This document shows positions 18,568 to 27,504 of a stretch of DNA of 64,000 bases, in pieces (the first letter of the stretch is position 1; every line of letters begins with the position of its first letter). The notes under the pieces are model-generated. The model worked only from the letters and a program-made list of their open reading frames with translations, ran no database searches and was not told where the DNA came from. This DNA is from Palsa-504 sp963744005. GTDB taxonomy: Bacteria; Actinomycetota; Actinomycetes; Streptosporangiales; Streptosporangiaceae. The stretch spans positions 310,001-374,000 of the forward strand of contig CAVURU010000003.1 of the NCBI GenBank assembly GCA_963744005.1, written 5' to 3'. A program made the position numbers and the translations under genes.

Positions 18568-19755
18568 CTACATCCGCTCGAAGATGGCGGCGATGCCCTG
18601 CCCGCCGCCGATGCACATGGTGACCAGCGCGTACCGGCCGCCCGTCCGGCGCAGCTCGTACAGGGCCTTGACGGTCAGGATGGCCCCGGTGGCGCCCACC
18701 GGGTGGCCCAGGGAGATGCCGCTGCCGTTGGGGTTGGTCCGGTCGGCGGGCAGGCCGAGCTCCTTGATCACCGCGCAGGCCTGGGCCGCGAACGCCTCGT
18801 TGACCTCGATGACGTCCATGTCGTCCAGCTTGAGGTCGGCCCGCTCCAGGACCCGGCGTACCGCGGGCACCGGGCCCATGCCCATGACCCGGGGCTCGAC
18901 GCCGGCGTGGGCGTAGGCCACCAGCCGGCCGATGGGCTGGCGCCCGTTCCGCTCGGCGTACTCCTCGTCGGCCAGGATCACCGCGGCCGCGGCATCGTTG
19001 ATGCCCGACGCGTTGCCGGCCGTCACCGACCCGTCCTTGGCGAAGGCGGGACGCAGCCGTCCCAGCTCGGCCTCGGTCACGTCGCCCCGGATGTGCTCGT
19101 CGGCGTCGATGATGGTCGGGCCCTTGCGCCCGGGGATCTCGACCGGCACGATCTGCTCGCTGAAGTACCCGGCCTCGGCGGCGGCGGCCGCGCGCCGGTG
19201 GCTCTCGGCGGCCAGCGCGTCCTGCTCGTCGCGGGTCACGCTGTACTCCTCGGCCACGTTCTCGGCCGTGACGCCCATGTGGCACGAGTCGAACGGGTCG
19301 GTCAGCCCGCCGACCATGGCGTCGACCGCGGTGGTGTCGCCCATCCGCTGGCCCCACCGCATTGAGGGCAGCCAGTACGGGGCGCGGCTCATCGACTCAG
19401 CCCCGCCCGCCACGGCCACGTCGCAGTCGCCCAGCATGATGGCCTGGGCCGCGGACACGATGGCCTGCAGGCCGCTGCCACACAGCCGGTTGACGGTCAG
19501 GGCCGGGGTCTGCACCGGCAGCCCGCCGTTGACGGCCGCCACCCGGGACAGGTACATGTCCCGCGCCTCGGTGTGGATCACGTTTCCGAAGACGGCGTGA
19601 CCGACCTCGGGCGCGGGCACGTCAGCCCGGCTCACCGCCTCGCGAACGACCGTTGCGGCCAGGTCGCAGGGCGGCACGGCGGCCAGCCCGCCGCCGTACT
19701 TGCCGATCGCGGTCCGGACGGCTGACAGCACCAGGACGTTCCTGCCTTGTTCCAT
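18568..19755 (-). CDS. Acetyl-CoA acetyltransferase (thiolase)
   Basis: A 395-residue thiolase. The acyl-accepting cysteine is C92 in NRLCGSGLQA; the C-terminal HPVGATGA histidine motif and the second catalytic cysteine in MCIGGGQG are present. It catalyses reversible Claisen condensation or thiolysis of acetoacetyl-CoA or longer 3-ketoacyl-CoA. A clear ribosome site GAGGAGAAAC precedes the ATG. It stands alone between the helicase and a small divergent gene, so the pathway is not fixed; a role in beta-ketoadipyl-CoA thiolysis for the pca genes 8 kb away is possible but unsupported. Confidence 0.92.
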   Translation of the reverse strand: MEQGRNVLVLSAVRTAIGKYGGGLAAVPPCDLAATVVREAVSRADVPAPEVGHAVFGNVIHTEARDMYLSRVAAVNGGLPVQTPALTVNRLCGSGLQAIVSAAQAIMLGDCDVAVAGGAESMSRAPYWLPSMRWGQRMGDTTAVDAMVGGLTDPFDSCHMGVTAENVAEEYSVTRDEQDALAAESHRRAAAAAEAGYFSEQIVPVEIPGRKGPTIIDADEHIRGDVTEAELGRLRPAFAKDGSVTAGNASGINDAAAAVILADEEYAERNGRQPIGRLVAYAHAGVEPRVMGMGPVPAVRRVLERADLKLDDMDVIEVNEAFAAQACAVIKELGLPADRTNPNGSGISLGHPVGATGAILTVKALYELRRTGGRYALVTMCIGGGQGIAAIFERM

Positions 19756-19938
19756 GACTGTTTCTCCTCACGTGTCCGGGCTGCCCGGCCTGGGTGGACG
19801 GCCAGTCTCAGGATACGTTGAGGACCCCCGAAGCGTCGCGGCCGATTTCGTGCGCATCAGCCAGGAATAACCGGATCCGCGCGCCGTTGCTCTCCCAGGG
19901 GCGGTGCGCGGCCCGGCCCGGTATGAGGGGAGAGCACG

Positions 19939-20226
19939 GTGGTGACCGGCGAGGGCAGCAGGCTGGAGCAGCGGCTGGTCGTGGAGTACGGCGTCACGCT
20001 GGATGACGTGTGGCTGCCGCTGGCCATGCTGCGCCGGCTGCGGACCCACGGGCCGTGGGACACGCCGTTCACCGAGGCGAGCGGCGACCAGGAACGGGTG
20101 CTGCTGGCCCATGCCCTGGCCGAACGGCACAACCGGTCCGGGCTGCGCCGCGGGATCGGCCTGTCCGGCTTCCTGGACGCCGTGCCGTATGAGCCGACTG
20201 AGCCGATCCGCAAGCCCGGAATGTGA
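19939..20226 (+). CDS. Small hypothetical protein
   Basis: A 95-residue hydrophilic protein that starts at GTG 19939 (or the next codon, GTG 19942) with GAGGGGAG about 8 bp upstream. It contains a predicted helical central region (VWLPLAMLRRLR; QERVLLAHALAERHNRSG). No signal peptide or membrane helix is seen and the family is not recognised. It is divergent from the thiolase gene. GC3 use and the ribosome site support it as a real gene. Confidence 0.6.
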   Translation: MVTGEGSRLEQRLVVEYGVTLDDVWLPLAMLRRLRTHGPWDTPFTEASGDQERVLLAHALAERHNRSGLRRGIGLSGFLDAVPYEPTEPIRKPGM

Positions 20227-20448
20227 CCAAGGCAATAATCGGACATCGGCGCAGCAAGCTGACGAACGCGCCCGGACGGGTAGGGTTGATCACGGGGCCA
20301 ATGACGGCGGGCCTTTAAGGTCGTGCCCGGCGGAATTAGCTCTCCCAATAGGAAATCTGCCGGAAACATTTCGGAGACCTCCGCGGGGGTTTGCCGGAGG
20401 CCGGTGCCGGGGCCCGCCCGCCCCGCAGCTGCCCTTGGAGGTACCGCG

Positions 20449-21067
20449 ATGCGCTTCCCGGAGGCCTCGTGGCCCGGAACGCGCCTGGCGCGCTGCGCCC
20501 GCTGGCTCGGCCTCGACCGCAACCCGCTGCGCCGCAGGACCGACCGGATCGAGGCCGCGATCCGGCTCGGTACCGTCGTCCTGGTCGTGATCGCCCTGCC
20601 GCTGCTCCTCATCGCCGTCGTCCACCTGTCCGCCCAGATGTCCCAGCAGCAGGCCCGGGCCCAGCAGGCCGCTGATCACAAGGTCACCGCCGTCCTGCTC
20701 CAGGGAGCGCCTGCTCGCCGCCACGGCGCCTGACCCGTACTCCGCCGTCCAGATGACCACGGTCGCCGCCCGGTGGCAGCCGCCCGGCCAGAAGCCCCGG
20801 CTCGGGGAAGTCCTGGCCCCGGCGGGCGCGCCGGCCGGGAGCACCGAGACAATCTGGATCGACGCCTCCGGCGGGGTGACCAGCGCGCCGGACACCGGCC
20901 TGGTCGACGCGGCGGTGGCCGTGGCCGTGGTCAACACCTGCCTGGGCGTGGGCCTGGTCCTGCTGCTGGCCAACCTGCTGGCCCGGGGCGCGCTGCACCG
21001 GCGCCGGATGCACGACTGGGACGCCGAGTGGCAGGCGACCGGCCCGCTGTGGAGCGGCCGCCGCTGA
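20449..21067 (+). pseudogene. Rv1733c-like membrane protein, split by a +1 frameshift
   Basis: The start ATG 20449 is preceded by TTGGAGGTACC. The first part encodes RRRTDRIEAAIR, a hydrophobic helix (LGTVVLVVIALPLLLIAVV) and KVTAVLLQ, as in the actinobacterial Rv1733c family. After about 20700 the frame shifts: the continuation ERLLAATAPDPYSAVQMTTV, the cytosolic/external domain with IWIDASGGVTSAPDTG, and a second hydrophobic helix (AVAVAVVNTCLGVGLVLLL) are in another frame to TGA 21067. Removing one G in CAGGGAG restores a 205-residue two-helix protein. Its function is unknown; the frameshift may be an assembly error. Confidence 0.75.
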
Positions 21068-21279
21068 CGCGGCCCGGCTGGCCCGGAATAGGCCGCCCGG
21101 CGAATCGATTTCATCCGGCCATTCCGCGGCCGCTGTCATTCCACGGCCATGATTGTCACATTGGACCCGCTCCCGGAATTCATTTACCGCCATTTGCTGC
21201 CCGCCCCGGCTTGGCGAATTCGCGGCGCGGTTATCGGCGCGGCTTGAGCGGATCGGTGGCGGCCGATAGCCTGGCCGCC

Positions 21280-22203
21280 ATGGTCTCAGCCTGGCCTGGC
21301 GTCTCTTACGGCGACTGGCACGCCACGTGCGACACGCTCCATGCCCACACTCAGGTCCTGGGCAAGCTGGCCGCGAAGCTCGCGCCCCCGGAACCCGAAC
21401 TGCAGCACGCCGCCCTGCGGCTGACCGCGCGCGGCTGGGAAACCGCCCCGCTGCCCGCCCCGGACGGCTCCGGCGCCCTGGTCGTCGCCCTCGACCTGCA
21501 CCGGCACGAGGCGGTCATCGAGCACAGCGCCGGAGCGGCCCAGCGCATCCCGCTGACCCCGCACCGGCCCGTGGGCGAGGTGACCCGGCAGGTCATGGCC
21601 GCGGTCAGTGCCCTGGGGGGCGGCCCGGTCACCATCGACCCCACGCCGCAGGAAGTCTCCTGGAGCGTGCCGCTGGACCAGGACGAGGAACACGCCCATT
21701 ACGACCCGGACGAGGTGGCCCGCTACTTCGCCGCGGCCACCCAGGCCGCGCTGGTCCTGGCCGACTACCGGGCCCCGTACCGCGGCCGGTCCACGCCGGT
21801 ACACGCCTGGTGGGGCTCATTCGACCTGGCCGTGAGCCTGTTCTCCGGCCTGTCAGCCGACCCGCCGTCCCGGGACTTCATCATGCGCAACGCGATGGAC
21901 GCCCAGGAGGTCGCCGTGGGCTGGTGGCCGGGTGACGCCCGCTACCCCCGGGCGGCGTTCTACGCGTACGCCCACCCGGCCCCGGCCGGGTTCGGCGGCG
22001 CGCTGCTGTCGCCGCCCGCCGCGCGGTGGGCGGCGGACCTGGGGGAGTACGTCCTGGACTGGGACGACGTCCGGGCCGCGGCCGACCCGCACGCGACCGC
22101 CCTGGAGTTCGCCCGGGCCGCCTTCCGGTACGCCTGCACGGTCTGCGGCTGGGACACGGACCTGGCCGCCAGCGCGCACGGGACGCCGCCGCCGCTGCGC
22201 TAG
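21280..22203 (+). CDS. DUF5996 family protein
   Basis: A 307-residue cytosolic protein that starts at ATG 21280 (MVSAWPGVSYGDW). It has the features of the DUF5996 family: an N-terminal YGDWHATCDTLHAHTQVLGK segment, a central HAHYDPDEVARYF, and a C-terminal motif series with FYAYAHPAPAGFG, LGEYVLDWDDVR. No catalytic assignment is known. It lies 30 bp upstream of the glutaredoxin-thioredoxin reductase fusion and may be co-transcribed with it. The 5' gap of 212 bp, AT-richer than its surroundings, probably holds its promoter. Confidence 0.78.
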   Translation: MVSAWPGVSYGDWHATCDTLHAHTQVLGKLAAKLAPPEPELQHAALRLTARGWETAPLPAPDGSGALVVALDLHRHEAVIEHSAGAAQRIPLTPHRPVGEVTRQVMAAVSALGGGPVTIDPTPQEVSWSVPLDQDEEHAHYDPDEVARYFAAATQAALVLADYRAPYRGRSTPVHAWWGSFDLAVSLFSGLSADPPSRDFIMRNAMDAQEVAVGWWPGDARYPRAAFYAYAHPAPAGFGGALLSPPAARWAADLGEYVLDWDDVRAAADPHATALEFARAAFRYACTVCGWDTDLAASAHGTPPPLR

Positions 22204-22233
22204 GGGCCGCCGCTGCGATAAGGGAGGTGGCCG

Positions 22234-23463
22234 ATGACCTCGGCTGATGAGCCCGCCATGACCGTGTACGGCGCGGCGTGGTGCCCGCACTGCCGGCGGC
22301 TGAAGAAGTTCCTGGCCGCCCACCGGGTCCGCTACGCCTACGTCGACATCGACGCCGACCCGTCGGGCCTCGAGCGGATCAAGGAGCTGCAAGGCGGCGG
22401 GCAGACCATCCCCACGGTGGTCTACCCGGACGGGACACACGAGGTGAACCCGGGCGACGAAGCCCTGGCCCGCCGCATCGGCCTCACCCTCGAGGCTGAC
22501 CGCTCCGCCTACGACCTGGTCATCGTGGGAGGCGGCCCGGCCGGGCTGGCGGCCGCCATCTATGCCGCCCGGGAGGGCGTCGACGCGGTGGTGGTCGACG
22601 CGAGCGCGCTCGGCGGCCAGGCCGCCATCACCGACCGGATCGACAACTACCCGGGGTTCCCCGCGGGCGTCACCGGGGGCGAGCTGGCCGACCGGTTCGT
22701 GGCCCAGGTCCGCCGGTACGGGGTCCAGCTGCTGTCGGCGGTCTCGGTCGAGTCCGTGACCCGGGACCGGGACGACGTCGTCACCACGCTGTCCTCAGGC
22801 CAGCAGCTCGCCTCGCACGCGGCCATCGCGGCCACCGGCTCGACCTACCGGCGGCTGAACGTGCCCGGTGAGGACGACCTCATCGGGTTCGGCGTGCATT
22901 ACTGCGCGACCTGCGACGGGCCCTTCTACAAGGGGGCCGACGAGCTGATCGTGATCGGCGGGGGCAACTCGGCCCTGGAGGAGGGACTGCACCTGTCGGA
23001 GTTCGCCAAGCGGGTGCGGATCCTGGCTCGCTCCGGCCTGTCCGCCTCGCCCGTGCTGACCGAACGGGTCAGGTCCGATCCGCAGTTCGTCGTCAACACC
23101 GGAGTGGAAATAATCGGGTTCGAGTCTGAGCACAACCGGTTCGCCGCGGTCACGGCCCGGGACCGGGTCACCGGGGAGATTTTCCGCTTCCCGGCCGCGG
23201 CGGTCTTCGTGTTCATCGGGCTGAAGCCCAACAACGCCTTCCTCGGCCCGGACACCGAGCGCGATGCGGGCGGGTTCCTGCTGACCAGCCCGGCCATGCA
23301 GACCTCCCTGCCGGGCGTCTTCGCCGCGGGCGACGTGCGCTCCGGGTCGACCAAGCAGCTCGGCTCCGCGGTCGGGGACGGCATCGCCGCCCTGCTCATG
23401 GCCCGCCGTTACCTCGAAGACCACCATCACAAGGCGGTCTCGCTCGCCCCGGCCTGGGTCTGA
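22234..23463 (+). CDS. Glutaredoxin-thioredoxin reductase fusion flavoprotein
   Basis: A 409-residue single chain. Residues 1-85 are a glutaredoxin/NrdH-like domain with CPHC at 17-20 and the cis-proline region TIPTVV. Residues about 92-400 are a thioredoxin-reductase-like flavoprotein with FAD-binding GGGPAG at 99-104, the redox-active CATC at 224-227, the NADPH-binding IGGGNSALEEG at 241-251 and the final FAD motif FAAGDVRSG. Electrons would pass from NADPH via FAD and CATC to the fused CPHC. The start GTG/ATG region at 22234 is followed directly by the glutaredoxin fold. The substrate of the pair is unknown. Confidence 0.92.
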   Translation: MTSADEPAMTVYGAAWCPHCRRLKKFLAAHRVRYAYVDIDADPSGLERIKELQGGGQTIPTVVYPDGTHEVNPGDEALARRIGLTLEADRSAYDLVIVGGGPAGLAAAIYAAREGVDAVVVDASALGGQAAITDRIDNYPGFPAGVTGGELADRFVAQVRRYGVQLLSAVSVESVTRDRDDVVTTLSSGQQLASHAAIAATGSTYRRLNVPGEDDLIGFGVHYCATCDGPFYKGADELIVIGGGNSALEEGLHLSEFAKRVRILARSGLSASPVLTERVRSDPQFVVNTGVEIIGFESEHNRFAAVTARDRVTGEIFRFPAAAVFVFIGLKPNNAFLGPDTERDAGGFLLTSPAMQTSLPGVFAAGDVRSGSTKQLGSAVGDGIAALLMARRYLEDHHHKAVSLAPAWV

Positions 23464-23470
23464 GGCCCCG

Positions 23471-24499
23471 TTAGCCGAGGCTGCGGGACCGTTGGTCCAC
23501 GCCCAGCTCACCGTAGGGGTAGTCGACCGGGTGCGGGTCGCTCGCGGCGTCCAGCGCCGCCGTCTCCGCCGCGGTCAGGTGCAGGTCAGCGGAGCGCAGG
23601 TTGGCCTCCAGCTGCTCCAGAGTGCGCGCGCCCAGGATGGTCGAGCTGACCGCAGGCCGGTCGTTCACCCAGGCCAGGGCCACTTCGGCCATGGACGCGC
23701 CGCGGTCCTCGGCCACCTTCTGGACCGCGTCGATGACCTGCCAGGTGCGCTCGGTGCCGCGCCGCTCCCAGGCCTCCATGCCGCGGCCCGGATCCTCGCC
23801 CAGCCGCGTCGCGCCGGCCGGGCGCTGGTCCCGCCGGTACTTGCCGGACAGCCAGCCGCCGCCGAGCGGGCTCCACGGCAGCATGCCCATCCCGGCGTCG
23901 AGCACGGCCGGCACGATCTCCCACTCGATCTCCCGCGCGAGCAGGCTGTACTGCGGCTGCAGGGTGACCGGCCCGGCCATGTTCAGCTCACGGGCCAGGT
24001 ACGCGGCCTTGGTCAGCTGCCAGCCGGTGAAGTTGGACAGCCCGTAGTAGCGGATCTTGCCCGCCCGGGCGAACTGGTCGAGCGTCCGCAGCGTCTCCTC
24101 CATCGGGGTCAGCGCGTCGAACGCGTGCACCTGGTACAGGTCCACGCTGTCCCGCCCGAGCCGACGCAGCGAGGCGTCCAGGGCCCGGGCCAGGTGCCGG
24201 GCGGACAGCCCGGCCCCGTTGGGGGAGGTGTCCGCGCCCACGTGGAACCGGCCCTTGGTGGCCAGCACGACCTGGTCGGTGACCTCGGCCGGGCGCCGGG
24301 CGAACCAGCGGCCGATGATCTCCTCCGACCGCCCGCCACCGTAGGTGTCGGCCGTGTCCACCATGGTGCCGCCCGCCTCGATGAACCGGTCGAGCTGCTG
24401 GTGAGCGACGGTTTCCTTGGTCTCCACGCCGAAGGTCATCGTGCCCAGGCACAGGCTGGAGACGGCGCATCCGCTGCGTCCGAGAATCCGGTAGTCCAT
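23471..24499 (-). CDS. Aldo/keto reductase
   Basis: A 342-residue (beta/alpha)8 NADPH-dependent oxidoreductase. The catalytic tetrad is complete: D48, Y53 (in MVDTADTYGGG), K82 (VVLATKG) and H125 (LYQVHAFD). It belongs to the YajO/AKR12-type bacterial group. Its start is 9 bp downstream of the SRPBCC gene stop, so the two form an operon. The carbonyl substrate cannot be predicted. Confidence 0.92.
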   Translation of the reverse strand: MDYRILGRSGCAVSSLCLGTMTFGVETKETVAHQQLDRFIEAGGTMVDTADTYGGGRSEEIIGRWFARRPAEVTDQVVLATKGRFHVGADTSPNGAGLSARHLARALDASLRRLGRDSVDLYQVHAFDALTPMEETLRTLDQFARAGKIRYYGLSNFTGWQLTKAAYLARELNMAGPVTLQPQYSLLAREIEWEIVPAVLDAGMGMLPWSPLGGGWLSGKYRRDQRPAGATRLGEDPGRGMEAWERRGTERTWQVIDAVQKVAEDRGASMAEVALAWVNDRPAVSSTILGARTLEQLEANLRSADLHLTAAETAALDAASDPHPVDYPYGELGVDQRSRSLG

Positions 24500-24508
24500 G
24501 GCGCCAGG

Positions 24509-24976
24509 CTACCCAGCAGCGGATTCGGCGGACTTCTTGATCGCGGCCAGCGTCAGCGGGATGCCCTGCCGCGCCGCCTCAGCCCGGTCGGAGATCTGGG
24601 TCTCGGCGTCCGCGCCGAACCGGTTGTGGAACCGGGCCAGCCCGTCGGGCAGGAATTCCCAGGATTCGGTGACCTGCGTCCCGCCGGCCACGGCGGTGAA
24701 GGTGTAACCCCAGCGCACCCACGATCCGCCTACCACGAAGGCGAACTCCTGGCCGCGCTTGGCCACCACCACCTGGGACCGGGTCTCCCAGGTCCGCTCG
24801 GGCAGCTCGTTACGCCCGGTGAACCAGGCGCCGGTCCGGGCCTCGCCGCCGTCTTCCCACCAGCAGGCCTTGCATACCGGGCTCCACTCGCCCATCCGGG
24901 TCACGTCGGAGACCATGTCGTAGAGATCCTCGGGCGAGCGGGCCACCACGACGGACTCGGAGTACTGCAACCTCAT
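24509..24976 (-). CDS. SRPBCC (START-like) ligand-binding protein
   Basis: A 155-residue polyketide cyclase/dehydrase-type SRPBCC protein. The ATG 24976 (MRLQYSESVVV) begins the first beta strand directly, so the longer frame from 25024 is unlikely. The VVVARSPEDLYDMVSDVTRMGEWSP pattern marks the alpha1-helix and cavity entrance seen in this superfamily. It lies 9 bp upstream of the aldo/keto reductase gene. Likely role: binding of a hydrophobic ligand, possibly a substrate of its neighbour; this is inference. Confidence 0.85.
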   Translation of the reverse strand: MRLQYSESVVVARSPEDLYDMVSDVTRMGEWSPVCKACWWEDGGEARTGAWFTGRNELPERTWETRSQVVVAKRGQEFAFVVGGSWVRWGYTFTAVAGGTQVTESWEFLPDGLARFHNRFGADAETQISDRAEAARQGIPLTLAAIKKSAESAAG

Positions 24977-25057
24977 CCCGGCAGTATTCCAAAAAGCTCT
25001 CGCCGCGAACGGCCCGTCGCGCATGCTCGTGGCGGGTAATCTGCGGCCCCGCGGGCG

Positions 25058-26062
25058 TCAGGGCCGTCCGGCGCTCCGGGACGGCGAACGGAACCGGAGC
25101 CACCCGAACAGCAGCACCAGCGGAACGAGCAGGCCGCCGATCCCGTAGACGACGAATTCGGCCGGGCCGGAGATGTTCCTGACCAGCCAGGCGAAGTTCT
25201 GGCCGAAGAAACCGGTCACGAAGGTGAGCGGCAGGAAGACCGTGGCCAGGATGGTGAGCTGCTCGATGGTGGAGTTCTGCCGGACGCTGATCCGGGTCTG
25301 CTCCACCGACAGCACGGCCATGTTGGCTTCCAGGATGGTGCTGAGCAGGTCCCGCTGGGTCACGACCTCGTCGTCGACCAGCAGCAGGTTGTCGTGGACG
25401 GCGCGCAGGTAGTGCCGCAGCTTCTTGCTGACCAGCTGCTCGACCGAGGCGGTGATGCCGAGCAGCGGGTGGACGGCCCGGTAGAAGCCGGTGACCTCCT
25501 GGCGCAGCGAGTAGATCCGCTCGGTCGGCGCGGCGGCGCCGGAGAACACGGTGGCCTCGATCTGGTCGATGTCGTAGCCGACCTCGGCCACGACCGGCCG
25601 GTAGCCCTCCACCACCTGGTCCAGGATGGCCCACAGGGCGGACATGCTGCCCGCGGCCAGGAGCTCCGGGTGCTGCTCCAGCCGCTGCCGGGCATCGCGC
25701 AGGTCGCTGGCCGCCCCTTGCCGGACGGTGATCACGAAGGTCGGGGAGATCAGGATGCTGATCTCCCCGAAGTCCACCTCTTCCGCGGCATCGTCGTACC
25801 GGGCGGTCCGCAGGATGACCAGCCGGACATCCTGGTCGTAGTGCTCGATCTTCGGCCGCCGGTGGATCTTCAGCGCGTCCTCGACGGCGAAATCCTGCAG
25901 GCCGAAGGTGTGGCGGACCTTGTCCAGCTCGCTGTCGTCCGGCTCGAACAACCCCAGCCAGACGAAGCCGCCCTGTTCGCAGCGGGCGGCCGCTTCCTCC
26001 AGCCCGACCGGGCTCTCATCCACCCTGCGGCCGTCCTGGTAATGGGCGCAGTCAACGATCAT
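25058..26062 (-). CDS. corA: CorA-family divalent cation transporter with GQN in place of GMN
   Basis: A 334-residue CorA protein: a large cytoplasmic N-terminal alpha/beta domain followed by two C-terminal membrane helices (about 265-288 and 300-324). The pore signature that normally reads GMN is GFFGQNF here, with GQN at 287-289. Family: pentameric Mg/Co channel of the cytoplasmic membrane. GMN substitutions occur in CorA-like subgroups (for example ZntB), so ion selectivity is uncertain. The SD is AGGAGG. The gene is divergent from the cyclo-ligase-like gene, with 149 bp between. Confidence 0.85.
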   Translation of the reverse strand: MIVDCAHYQDGRRVDESPVGLEEAAARCEQGGFVWLGLFEPDDSELDKVRHTFGLQDFAVEDALKIHRRPKIEHYDQDVRLVILRTARYDDAAEEVDFGEISILISPTFVITVRQGAASDLRDARQRLEQHPELLAAGSMSALWAILDQVVEGYRPVVAEVGYDIDQIEATVFSGAAAPTERIYSLRQEVTGFYRAVHPLLGITASVEQLVSKKLRHYLRAVHDNLLLVDDEVVTQRDLLSTILEANMAVLSVEQTRISVRQNSTIEQLTILATVFLPLTFVTGFFGQNFAWLVRNISGPAEFVVYGIGGLLVPLVLLFGWLRFRSPSRSAGRP

Positions 26063-26211
26063 GTCCGGGAACCTCCTCGCCGGTTGCCGGGACAGCCCTT
26101 CCGGGTGCGAGCATCCCAGCCCGGAACAGACCGAATCTGTCGGGCCGGTGAACGGACCGCGAACTCTGCGCGGCGGACCCGGCCCCGGCGGGCAGGCGGC
26201 AGGATGGGAAC

Positions 26212-27003
26212 ATGCCCCGTCCCGTTCCGCGTCATGACCGCGACGCCGGAGGCCCAGCCGAGATCCTGGCGGCCAAGGCTGCCCTGCGCCAGGACATCTG
26301 GTCGGCCATGGGCGCGGCCAAGGTGGCGCGTTTCCCCGGCGCCGCCGGGCGGATCCCGAACTTCACCGGGGCCGAGGCCGCCGCCGAGCGGCTCCGCGGC
26401 ACGCCCGAGTGGCAGGCGGCCGGCACGCTCAAGGCCAACCCGGACTCCCCGCAACTGCCGGTGCGCCAGCGGGCCCTGGAGGACGGCAAGACCGTATACA
26501 TGGCCGTGCCGCGGCTGGCCGAGCCCGAGCCGTTCTTCGCGCTGGACCCCGACCATCTCAGCGAGCCGCCCCGCAAGGCCGCCTCGATCAGCGGCGCCGC
26601 CCGGTCGGCTCGCCGGGTCCCGCTGGCCGAGCTGGCCCCGGTCGACCTGGTGGTAATGGGCAGCGTCGCCGCCGCTCAGGACGGCGCCCGGCTCGGCAAG
26701 GGCGGCGGCTTCGCCGACCTGGAGTTCGCGCTGGCCAGCGCGGCCGGCCTGATCGGGACCCGGACCCTGTGCGTGACCACCGTGCACGAGCTCCAGCTCG
26801 TCCCGGCCGGGGCCATCCCGGTCACCGGCCACGACGTGCCGGTCGACCTCATCGTCACGCCGGAGCGGATCATCGACTGCCGCCCTCAGCGCGGCCCGCG
26901 ACCCGATTCGGGCCTGTGCTGGGACGACCTGACCGAGGAAAAGATCGCGGCCATACCGCTGCTGGCCGCCCTGGCCGCTGGTCACCGCCCGGCCCGCGGA
27001 TAA
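26212..27003 (+). CDS. 5-formyltetrahydrofolate cyclo-ligase-like protein
   Basis: A 263-residue protein of the MTHFS-like superfamily (MTHFSD group). The N-terminal half has AAKAALRQDIWSAM and PDSPQLPVRQRALEDGK, and the C-terminal half the conserved GARLGKGGGFADLEFALAS loop that, in MTHFS, binds the ATP phosphates. True 5-FTHF cyclo-ligases are about 190-200 residues, so this is a longer relative whose folate substrate is uncertain. It starts at ATG 26212 divergent from corA. Confidence 0.8.
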   Translation: MPRPVPRHDRDAGGPAEILAAKAALRQDIWSAMGAAKVARFPGAAGRIPNFTGAEAAAERLRGTPEWQAAGTLKANPDSPQLPVRQRALEDGKTVYMAVPRLAEPEPFFALDPDHLSEPPRKAASISGAARSARRVPLAELAPVDLVVMGSVAAAQDGARLGKGGGFADLEFALASAAGLIGTRTLCVTTVHELQLVPAGAIPVTGHDVPVDLIVTPERIIDCRPQRGPRPDSGLCWDDLTEEKIAAIPLLAALAAGHRPARG

Positions 27004-27099
27004 ACGTGATCGGCGTGTAATCCAGGACACGATGAATCCAGGTTCGGCCGGCCGCCGGGTGGGGCAAATTTCAGGCAAGTCCTCGTTGGGAGGTAGCTG

Positions 27100-27264
27100 A
27101 TGACGCAGACCCGGATTGAGCGGCCGAGACGCCGTGACCGTCGCGCCGATTCTGAGATCCTGCCTCTGGACGCCCGCGACCCCGACATCGTCCGGGCCAA
27201 GGCCGCGAACCGCGCGGGCGCCGGCCGCGCCGAGTCCGGCCGCGCCGCGACGACCGGCCGCTAG
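27100..27264 (+). CDS. Small basic hypothetical protein (54 aa)
   Basis: A 54-residue ORF from ATG 27100 to TAG 27264 with a strong ribosome site TTGGGAGG 7-12 bp upstream. The product begins with a basic Arg-rich stretch (PRRRDRRAD) and has a conserved-looking core LPLDARDPDIVRAKAANRA. GC3 and the ribosome site support it as a real gene. No domain is recognised. It lies 96 bp after the cyclo-ligase-like gene, and a promoter in that gap is possible. Confidence 0.65.
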   Translation: MTQTRIERPRRRDRRADSEILPLDARDPDIVRAKAANRAGAGRAESGRAATTGR

Positions 27265-27325
27265 CAGGCCGTCCCGGTCAGGGCCACCACGGGCCCGTTC
27301 GGCCCATTCTTCTCCGCCGGTGACG

Positions 27326-27342
27326 GCGTCCCGAGGGGACGC
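27326..27342 (+). terminator. Short perfect hairpin after the 54-aa ORF
   Basis: GCGTCCC (27326-27332) and GGGACGC (27336-27342) pair in a 7-bp stem with a 3-nt loop, 62 bp after the small ORF and 163 bp before pcaB. A candidate terminator; no U-tract. Confidence 0.4.
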
Positions 27343-27504
27343 ACGGGCCCGCAGCGGACGCCTTCTCCTCCTTAATCCCCATTCCTGAATTTCTCCCTTC
27401 TGGCCAAGACCACGGCGGCCTAGAAGCTCCTGCTGCGGGCGTTGCGGGCCAGCAGGTTAGGTCTATCGTGGTGTGCCGGGAACAGGAGAGGACTGACTCC
27501 GGAC

